Program-made: the position numbers and the translations under genes
Notes under the pieces: generated by a model
What the model saw: only the letters and a program-made list of their open reading frames with translations
Database searches by the model: none
What the model was told of the DNA's origin: nothing
Shown here: piece after piece, positions 55,747 through 64,000 of the stretch
Layout of the letters: the number at the start of each line of letters is the position of its first letter
Position numbering within the stretch: position 1 is the first letter of the stretch
Assembly: GCA_036936605.1 (NCBI GenBank)
Contig: JAUPFV010000004.1
Location: 139,048,973-139,112,972 of the forward strand
From: Limnanthes douglasii subsp. nivea
Taxonomy: Eukaryota; Streptophyta; Magnoliopsida; Brassicales; Limnanthaceae
Length of the DNA stretch: 64,000 nucleotides
Direction of reading: 5' to 3'

Positions 55747-56096
55747 TGATGTAGCCCAGAAAGTCCAAACATAAACCTTTATTATTTTATTTTATTTTAT
55801 TTTATTCAAATATCTTATATTATTCAAATCAAATCAAATTATATTAATATTTGATTTGATTTGATTTTCTTTTAGAATATTAATTTTATTTTCTTGTATT
55901 CTAATTTAGGGTTTTGAGAAGCTCTTATATAAAGCCTCATATGCCTTAAGTTATTTTAAGTTTTTTTGGAATAATGTATTTTTTATCCCTGAAAATTTCG
56001 GTTTTTGTTACCTTTAGATTAGGGTTTCATCATGTTACCCTTGAATTAGAGTTTCATCTATCGTTGCTTCTTCTTCTATTTTCCGCCGTGTCATCA
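55747..56096 (+). repeat. LTR copy a (inverted) of the TRIM-like element
   Basis: Starts TGATGTAGCCCAG and ends GTGTCATCA. It is opposite to the other two copies, separated from copy b by 20 bp that ends in the inverted primer site GATACCAAAC. Confidence 0.85.
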
Positions 56097-56116
56097 GTTT
56101 TTTTTAGATACCAAAC

Positions 56117-56444
56117 TGATGACGCGACAGAAATAGAAGAAAAAGAAACTATAGATGAAACCCTAATTTAAGGGTAACATGATGAAACCCTAATCTAAGG
56201 GTAACAAAAACCGAAATTTCAGAGCTAAAAAATATATTATTCCAAAAACTTAAAATAACTTAAGGCATATGAAGCTTTATATAAGAGCTCCTCAAAACCC
56301 TAAATTAGAATACAAGGAAATAAAATAAATATTCTAAAATAGAATAAAATTAAATCAAAACAAATCATAATATAATTAGATTTGATTTGAATAAAATAAA
56401 ATAAAACAATAAAGGTTTGTGTTTGGACTTTCTGAGCTACGTCA
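56117..56444 (-). repeat. LTR copy b of the TRIM-like element
   Basis: Starts TGATGACGCGAC and ends GAGCTACGTCA on the plus strand. It is preceded by GATACCAAAC, as is copy c, and followed by the purine-tract complement TCCTCCTCTGG. Confidence 0.85.
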
Positions 56445-56967
56445 TCCTCCTCTGGTTGACATAATTCATCCTGGAATTCACAGCACCATCACCATCAACA
56501 ACCAAAATTATTTTATTTTATTTTTTCAATTGTTACATTGGGAATTCTAATTGTTAACCTTATCGAAATAAGATAAATTATTCTCGAATGTTCCTCATTC
56601 GAAGTCACATTGAAGTCATCCAGTTGATGAAAAAAAATTGGTTTCAAAAACTTTTTCATAGCCTGAAAACAATATCTTCATGTCCAGTCGATGAAAAAAA
56701 TGGTTTTGAAAACCTCTTCATGGCCTGAAACGACATCTCGATAATAAATGTTTACCTTGATTCGACGATTGGTAACCAATTTAAACTCATCCAGTAACCG
56801 GTCAATACGATTGTCATTGATACGACTGGTATGTCCCCTCATACTCAAACGATCTTCCCGATCTTCATGACCATGTGTGTTGTTCTCTTCATTAAACCTT
56901 GAATCAAAATAGTCAGGCTTTAGAAACATGCTTCCCCACAGCAGGAACTGAGAATCTGATACCAAAC

Positions 56968-57298
56968 TGATGACACGGCGGAAATAGAAGAAGAAGCAAC
57001 AATAGATGAAACCCTAATTTAAGGGTAACATGATGAAACCCTAATCTAAGGGTAACAAAAACCAAAATTTTCATAGATAAAAGATATATTATTCCAAAAA
57101 CTTAAAATAACTTAAGGCATATGAGGCTTTATATAAGAGCTTCTGAAAACCCTAAATTAGAATACAAGGAAATTAAATAAATATCTAAAATAAAATAAAA
57201 TAAAATCTTAATGTAATTAGATTTGATTTGAATAATATAAGATATTTGAATAAAATAAAATAATAAAGGTTTGTTTTTGGAATTTCTGGGCTACATCA
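56968..57298 (-). repeat. LTR copy c (5' LTR) of the TRIM-like element
   Basis: Starts TGATGACACGGCGG and ends GGGCTACATCA on the plus strand. The primer site TGGTATCAGATTC (minus strand) abuts it at about 56952-56964. Confidence 0.85.
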
Positions 57299-58783
57299 CA
57301 ATGTAAGAAAGCGGTAGGAGAAAAGCTAAATGACTAAACTAAACGATTCGTTTTAACCAAAGCTTGTTTGGACAACTGTGAGAAAATGGTAGCAATGGCA
57401 GTGTTTAGACAAGGGCTGCTACTAGGAGATCAATTGAATGAAACAACAAAACAAAGAGCTTTAACTTTTGGAGTGTTGATGGCTCAAGTGGAGGATCAAA
57501 TTAAGGTAGAAGAATCTACCAGAGTTCAAGGAGTGTTTGAGACTAGTCAAAAGAGCTCAAGACAGGTTCCAAACAATCAAAGAGAGTCTTCGAATTCAGC
57601 TCAACCAACGCATTTGAGGAACAATAATAATTTACCTCATCGGACTGGAGGGTATTTAGCTCAGGCTACATGCTATCAGTTTTATAGACCGAGGCCCAAT
57701 TAGTGGGTTAGGCCAGAGTATTATGCTGATCAAACTAAAAATGTTGCCACCATTTATGAAAAAGCAAAGGGGTATGTGAGTTTCAAGAAGCATGCGCCGA
57801 TAAATAGGCCAAGAGAGGAGAAAAATAATCGGTTTTGTAATTATAATAATGCCATCATACATGATACTGCAAACTATATTGTTTTAAAGAATGAGGTGCA
57901 TACTCTAATTTAGAATAGAATTTTTTTGGCCTATGTGAAAGGGAAAAGTAATGCATCGAAGGCTCATGTTGCATCGACTTCACAGGAAGCAAATTTGATT
58001 AGTGATTCCAAGATTGATGACTTCGATGATGCATCAGAATTCTTAGATGTAAATCCAAATTAGATTGATTTTAGTGGCAGTGGATGAGCCAGTGAAACAA
58101 GGGCGAGTTCGAAGTCTATGCAAATATTTGGAGTCTTTGGCAATTTTTAGAGGAGACACTATGACTGGTAACACAGACAGTTCTAGAAAAAGACATGTAG
58201 TGAGCTTATCTACTCATACATAAGAGTGATGTCTACTCATCTATATGATAAGAGAGATATTTTCGTTATTCTTTTTGATGAAGACGATTTGAGAGGCACT
58301 GCAGGCCCTCATAAAGATGTTGGGGTCATTAGAGCAGAGATAGCTGGTGTCAAAATTCGACGGGTACTAATAGATAGAGGGAGCTCTGCAAATGTTCTTT
58401 TCAAGACAAGTTATGATAGAATGATTAATCCTCCTCGAATTTCCCAATCCAAGCGTATTATCATTGGTTTTACGAAGGTTACATCACAAGTAATTGGGGA
58501 ATTTGAGGGAAAAGTGAATTTGGGAAAGTGACATTTTAGAAAGAAGGTTCAGGTGCTGTTCATGATGGTGGATTTCCCAACAAGCTAAGACATCATTTTT
58601 GGAAGATTTTGGCTATCGAAGATGTATGGAGTTATGCCATCAGTTCACCAGTGCTTAAAATATATCATTAGAGATCATGTGGGGGTCGTCTGAAGTGATC
58701 AGAAGGTTGCTAGAGAATGTTATGCCACAACTCTTCGAATTCAAGGGTCAAGCAGTGGTGATAAAATGGCCGAATAACAATAA

Positions 58784-61700
58784 GAAGGGTTAACCTCGAA
58801 TGTCGAGGAGGGGGTTGATGATCCGAGAGAAACCCCGGGTTCCTTAATAGTAAGTGAAAATGTAGAAGAATATGCTTTTCCTGATGGTAAAATTACTTCG
58901 AATAGGAACCTTACTGACCCAACCTTACATCAACAGTTTTTGCAGTTTTTGTTTCACAATTTGGATGTTTTCACTTAGAAAAGAGAAGATGTGGTAGAAC
59001 TTCCAATCGAAGTGATATGTCACAGCCTAGCAATTAACCTGAAGGTCAAGCCTGTTATACAAAAAGGACATGCTTTTTATTTTGAGAAAGCCGAAGCTAT
59101 CATTGACGAGGTGGATCGTTTATAAAGGGTCGGACATATAAAGGAGTCACAATATCCTTTATGGACAGAAAAACCAGTGGTAGTTAAAAAGAATAATGGG
59201 AAATACAGAATGTACTGAATCGAGATTGTCCTAAAAATTCATTCTCTAGTCCTCGAATAGACCAATTGATTGATTCCACTTCGGGAAATAAAATTTTGTC
59301 TTTTATTGATGTCTTTACAGGGTACAACCAGATTCAAATGGATCCAAAGGATAACGAGAGTACCACTTTCATCTTAGAGCGAGGCTTGTATTGTTATAAG
59401 CTTATACCTTTTGAGTTAAAGAATCTTGGAGCAGTATATCAGAGATTAATGAATAAATCCTTCGCTCATCAGATTGGAAGAAATATGGAGGTGTATATTG
59501 ATAATATGTTAGTCAAGAGCTTAGCAGATGATGCATACTTCAAATATTCATAGGAGACTTTTTTAAATTTGAGGGCTATTAGACTAAAGTTAAATCCTGA
59601 GAAGTGTACCTTTGGTGTTCGATCAGGAAATATTTTAGGTTATGATATTAGTGAAAGGGGAATAAAAGCTAACCCAGAACAACTAAAGGTTTTGGTATCA
59701 ATGACGTCACCTCGAACTATCAAAGAAGTGCAAATTTTAACAAGAAGGTTAGCTTCTCTTAACAAATTCATTTCTAGATTTTTTGACAAATGTTTCCCTT
59801 TCTTTCAAGTGTTACGAAGACCAAAATAATTTGAATGGACTTCGGAATGTGAAGCAAAATTTTCAAGCATTAAAGAACTGTTGTCATCACCAGAAATGTT
59901 GTCCAAACCTCGAATTGGTAAACAACTCTCTTTGTATATTGCAGTATCAAGTATTGTAGTAAGCGCTGTATTGATAAGTGAAGATCTGGGGATTTCAAAG
60001 CTAGTAAATTATGTCAGTAAGAGTCTGGTGACAACAGAAAAAGGTACTTGAAGCTCGAAAAATAGGCTCTGGTTTTGGTAGTGGCCGCTAAGAAAATGTG
60101 CTCCTATTGTTAAGCTCATACTATTGAAGTACGAATCCATTCCCACTGAAAGATATTTTACAATGCGCTGATATTTCGGAGAGGATGACTAAATGGTTAG
60201 TTGGGTTTGGAAGATTTTGACATTATCTTTTCACCTCGAACGATTATCAAAGCCCAAGCCTTAGCATATTTTCTTGTTGAATTCCATTCAAGTAAGTTAG
60301 ACAAAGAGATAAACAAGGAGGTCTTGCTAAGCGGTTCTATGTCGATAGTTCGAATTGATGGGGGATCTAGCATTTTAGGATGCAATGATGAAGTTCGATT
60401 TATTTCTCAATCTGGGGAAAAAACGTTTCAATCTATTAAATTTGGCTTTCATGCATCGAATAATGAAGGTAGATATGAAGTTTCATTGGCTGGTTTAAGA
60501 CTTACGAACATCTGTGGGGCAACTTCAGTTCGTTTAGAAACAAATTCTCAGTTGGTAGCAACTCAAGTAGCTGGAGTATCCGAAGCAAAAAAAAACCATT
60601 TAATTTTATATCTTAGAGAGCTTCGAAATCTGACTCTTATGTTCGATCATGTTACTGAAGAGCATATCAGCCGTGGAGACAATACAATTGTTGATTCTTT
60701 GGAAATTGTGTCTTACACATAATAATACCCATGGATTAATTACAGGGAGTTCTTCGATTCTAACCCGCTCTGAACATTGTAAATATGTAGAAGAGGTTTT
60801 CCTTACTCCAGATGTAATTCAAAGTAATTGGAGAATTGACATTCTGAATTTCTTGTTAAGAGGAACGCTGCCTCAGGATATGCGTGTGGCTATATGGTGT
60901 TAGATGGGGTTTTGTAGAAAAAAGCGTTGAGTAGGCGCTTGAGAAAACAGGAAGCACAGGAAATTCTATCATAATTGCATGATGGAGAGGGTTCAACACA
61001 TTGTGGGTTCAAAGCTTTGACACGTCGAGTTTTGTTAGCAAAGTATTATTAGCTTTCGATTATGAACAACGCCAAAAATCTAGTTCGGCATTTCGATACT
61101 TGTCAGTGGTTTGCCAAATCTATTCATAAACCTGTAGTTTCACCCATGTCCATTATTGAAGCCTTCTTTTTTGACAGATGGGAAATAGACTTAGTGGGAC
61201 CATTGCCAATGACTTCTTAAGGACGTCAAATGATTATTGTGACAGTGCACTATTTTACAAAGTGGACAGAAGCCAAACCATTGTCTGGAACAAAATCCAA
61301 GAATGTGATTAAGTATATTGTAAATAGTATTTGTTGCTGATTTGGAGTACCTCGAAAAATCACCACGGATAACGGTCCTTAATTTAATAACAAAGAAATG
61401 GCTTCTTTTTGTCCTTCGATGGGGATAACACAATGCTTTTCTACACTTTTCCATCCCCAAGCAAATGATTTAGTAGAGGTGACCAACAAATCTATCTTGA
61501 AAGGTTTAAAGAAGAATTTGACATGGGTTGTAAATAAATGGCCTAACTATTTGTAAGAGGTGTTATGGGCTTATCGAACAACCCCTAGAGAGGCTACTAA
61601 AGAAACTTATTTTTCCCTAGTGTGTGTGATGGATGTTGTTAGTCCTGCAGAATCTACACTTCCTTCTTTCAGAATAGCTCAATATTTTGAGGACCTGAAT

Positions 61701-62023
61701 GACGAAGCAAAAAGAGCAGATTGAGATTTGATTGAGGAGAAAAGAGTTAAAGCTCACCTGAATATGATTCATTATCAAAATCTTATTATGAGTAGATATA
61801 ATTCGAAAGTAAGAAACAAGGATTTCAAGGTTAGTGATAAAGTTCTAAGGAAGGTATTCCTCCATACTAAAGAAAAAAGCCTCAGTAAGATGGCCTCAAA
61901 TTTAGAGGGTCCCTATATGGTGGTGGAGAATATAAAGTCAGTTTCCTATCGCCTTTGTGACGAGCATGGGAGGATGCTTCAACATCCTTGGAATATACAT
62001 CTAAAAGTGTACTGGGAGTAACT
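58784..62023 (+). pseudogene. Pol remnant of A2
   Basis: Homologous to A1 pol. RT: IDSTSGNKILSFIDVFTGYN (59269-59328) keeps the first catalytic Asp, but YIDD is YIDN (near 59497-59508). RNase H: IVRIDGGSS near 60346, NNEGRYEV instead of NNEAEYEA, ETNSQL instead of ETDSQL. Integrase: DRWEIDLVGPLP near 61179, TTDNGP near 61363, and ANDLVEVTN near 61465. The C-terminal module is at 61728-62021. Several in-frame stops and at least three frameshifts are present. Confidence 0.82.
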
Positions 62024-62260
62024 ATCTTTAAAAAAATTATTTTTGAATAATTGGCACACTATTTCCTACCCTGTTGGCCCATGAAGGTTTTAATGAGGTG
62101 TTATGTAAATATTCGAAGTTATCAATAAAAATATTTTTTGGCCAATGGTTATTTACGTATGTTTATTTAAATTATTTTGGTAACTAGTCAAAGATTGATC
62201 ATCTTTGAAGTTGACCAAGAGAAATTATGAAGTATTGAATAATTGTTTTGAAAAAAGAAC

Positions 62261-62390
62261 CATATTCAAAGTGCTAAGTTCTCTAAACGCACTACCATAT
62301 TCGAAGTACTTCCAAGTACTACGTTCTCTCATATAATATAAAGTTTAGCCTCATAAATGACCTTTTTCACTCAAAGACTCCAACTAATGC
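62261..62390. other. Junction between A2 and B3
   Basis: About 130 bp with repeats of the phrase TATTCGAAGTACT/TATTCAAAGTGCT and GTTCTCT. It may be the end of A2's untranslated part; there is no LTR that I can identify. Confidence 0.35.
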
Positions 62391-64000
62391 TTTATAAGAT
62401 CTTCTCATTACTTTGTCTAGTGGTCCGAACCTCCTAAAATGAACTTTAGAATATATATATTTCTCATGAATGTCTTGTAGTGCTTTGGTTGATTGTATGA
62501 ATTGATAATTTTTTCTTCGACTATATTGATCGTCATTATTTTATTTTAGTTATTATCATCCTTATTTTATGTTATAACCCTGTAAAATTGTGTAGTTATT
62601 TATATTGGTACAACCGCCTCCATATCATATACCACGAAAAATGGTTTTTCTTTTGTGGAAATTTTAGGTGTCGTTCGATGTGAGAATGTCACGTATGACA
62701 TCCGACCAACTTTCTGATGCGTAATCCAACATCTTCTTGATGCCTTTAATTATCATTCTGTTACTTGCTCTGACTTGCTCGTTTTTTGGAAGATGAAATG
62801 GATAAGATTTTTTTTCAACTACATTCTCTGCATATTATTATGTAACAAGATCATTTTGGAACTATGTTCCATTATCGATGAAGATAACTCTCAGAGTACC
62901 GTACCTGCAATATATACTTGACTTTAGAAATGAAATTACCTCTATTTTTGTTATTTATTGCATTGTTTTTGTTTCCAACCTCATAGAGAAGTAGTATAGA
63001 ACGGAAAAAAAAAATACTTTCTTCCTTCTAAAGTCATCGGGAATGGGCCCATGATGTCCATAGCCCATCTCTCGAATAAAATGCCTTATGTTATTGTATT
63101 GAGTAATATTGTTAGGACTTGGATTAAATTTGTGAACCTTTGGCATTTATTGCATATCATTACTTTCTTACTTGCATCCTTTATAATTATTGGCCAATCA
63201 TAGCCTTGTAGTCTCATTTTTTTGTTAGATCTTCATATCTGTAGTGAGCATCTCTTTCTCCATTATGTAAATTTTACATTATGAAAGTTCCTCGTCTGCG
63301 CTTAAACATATTAAAAAGGGTTATGATTGTACTTTTTTGTGCAACGTGTTCGTTGTTCTTACATACCTTGAGAATATTATTATTATTATTCGTATCTCTT
63401 GCTTATCTTAGGGTAGTATGCCTTGTGTAAGATAATTTTTTTATTGTGGTTCGCCAATCCTCCTCCTCCTCTTCCCCTTCTATTATCATTACTCTTTGGT
63501 CGTAAGTTTTGAAGAAAGCTATTTCGTAAAGTGATTGACGATTTTCCATGTACTAATACACGTTGTGTTGATGATATACAAGACAAATAAGCCAATACGG
63601 TAGGACTTGCATTTTGTGCCATTGACATTTGTTTGAATTTGATATGTTCGAATTGATAAGCAAGACTTTATAACTCATTTAAATATTGGATAATTTTATC
63701 ATTTTTTGCTTTGGCATGGCCTGTCATTTGACTAACTATTACTTGAGAATCAGTTAAGAATATTGCTTTTTTTCTCTGCATATATTTGCTAAAAGAATTC
63801 CTACAATAGTATTCTCATATTTAGCGTCATTTTTTATACTGAAAATCCGAACTGAATAGATTGTTTTATAATGTCACGATATGAGGAGACAAGTTGTATC
63901 CACTTCCATGTTCCTTAATTGTTATTCCCCCCTCATTGGTTCCAACATTTAATGTATTTTCAAATCGTCATTTATGGCTATTGGTCTTTCATATTGGAAT
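62391..64000 (-). mobile_element. B3: partial B-family gypsy copy, runs off the window
   Basis: Begins in the integrase C-terminus and aligns with B2 from 50292 onward (TCTTATCATTACTTTGTC type sequence, 62400). It continues through integrase (CATGATGTCCATAGCCC near 63050 as 50980 in B2) to the second RNase H (QNASPTVLAYLSCISSTQRV at 63540-63610) and the edge of the first RNase H at 64000. Coding is on the minus strand and broken by stops. Confidence 0.7.

Larger units (their letters stand above)
55747..57298 (-). mobile_element. TRIM-like LTR element with an extra inverted LTR
   Basis: A 1,552-bp insertion in the A2 gag with target duplication CAATG (55742-55746, 57299-57303); deleting it restores the gag frame. 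It contains three copies of a roughly 330-350-bp LTR: 55747-56096 in one orientation, 56117-56444 and 56968-57298 in the other. On the minus strand the right LTR (TGATGTAGCC...GTGTCATCA) is followed by TTTGGTATCAGATTC, a primer site close to initiator tRNA-Met; a purine-rich CCAGAGGAGGA precedes the next LTR. No coding domain is seen in the 523-bp internal part, so it is non-autonomous. Confidence 0.8.
55548..58774 (+). pseudogene. Gag-protease of A2, split by the TRIM-like element
   Basis: Capsid-type segment 55553-55746 (SLKWYNKILKESISNF, YQRQFVGSKE), then after the insertion 57304 onward (KKAVGEKL, AVFRQGLLLGDQLNETTKQR), the linker and the protease (58226-58531). The active site reads LIDRGSSAN: the DTG triad is DRG at 58373-58381, which should abolish activity. 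The frame ends with UAA at 58775. Confidence 0.8.
55548..62260 (+). mobile_element. A2: decayed relative of A1, with a TRIM-like insertion
   Basis: A plus-strand element homologous to A1 from the middle of gag (55548) through pol (62020) and into the 3' untranslated part (GTTGGCCCATGAAGGTTTTAA at 62072, as in A1 near 41310). The first 240 or so residues of gag are missing, gag is split by an insertion (55747-57298), and no antisense gene follows pol. Frames are close to intact in places but carry stops, so it is older than A1. Confidence 0.85.

Noticed and set aside
56678..56965. 95-aa minus-strand frame in the TRIM-like element
   Set aside because: It starts on a non-ATG codon inside the primer binding site and shows no motif; probably chance.
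55747..57298. DNA transposon with long terminal inverted repeats
   Set aside because: The ends are inverted, but the repeats have TG/CA ends, a 5-bp target duplication, a tRNA-Met-like primer site and a purine tract, and a third copy in direct orientation. An LTR element explains all of these.

Overview
This window looks like an AT-rich, repeat-dominated stretch of a plant (probably eudicot) nuclear genome. It holds nested Ty3/gypsy LTR retrotransposons of the Tat type (dual RNase H, extra ORF antisense to gag-pol between pol and the 3' LTR), a LINE remnant, a Ty1/copia remnant, a TRIM-like element, a processed pseudogene of a plant mRNA capping enzyme, and one plausible intact host gene, an F-box protein at 31744-32850. 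I saw no rRNA, tRNA, CRISPR array or bacterial-style operon.

Layout. 1-2.5 kb: LINE remnant (+). 3.0-4.4 kb: intronless capping-enzyme retropseudogene (-). 4.5-4.9 kb: isolated LTR with an initiator-Met-like primer site (+). 6.3-11.8 kb: decayed Tat copy B1 (-) ending in an LTR. 12.3-26.3 kb: decayed Tat copy C (+) with three partial, tandem pol segments, a remnant antisense gene (-) and an LTR-like end; a piece of another Tat element (D, 18.8-20.5 kb) sits between two of the pol segments. 28.8-30.6 kb: copia remnant (-). 31.7-32.9 kb: F-box gene (+). 34.2-55.3 kb: decayed Tat copy B2 (-), whose antisense gene is split by the intact element A1. 55.5-62.3 kb: decayed relative of A1 (A2, +), with a TRIM-like insertion in its gag. 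62.4-64 kb: another B-type copy (B3, -), running off the window.

The centrepiece is A1 (37230-47513, coding on the minus strand): 284-bp LTRs that are identical by eye, a GATAC target-site duplication, primer and polypurine sites, full-length gag-protease and RT-RNaseH-integrase. These two sense reading frames share one frame and are separated by a single UAG codon in the context UAG-CAG-UUU; A2 has a stop followed by CAA at the same place, suggesting a conserved stop-codon bypass or removal. On the opposite strand A1 carries its own TATA box and a two-exon gene (75-bp GT-AG intron, about 910 aa predicted) with a domain resembling the plant mobile domain/'putative gypsy type transposon' family, a basic stretch, a coiled coil and an acidic tail. 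Remnants of this antisense gene are recognisable in B2 and C and, more weakly, in D, and the intron seems to lie at the same point in C. This antisense module is the best candidate for an under-described biological system here.

All calls come from reading the sequence and the translated frames; no database search or alignment program was run. Boundaries of decayed elements are approximate.
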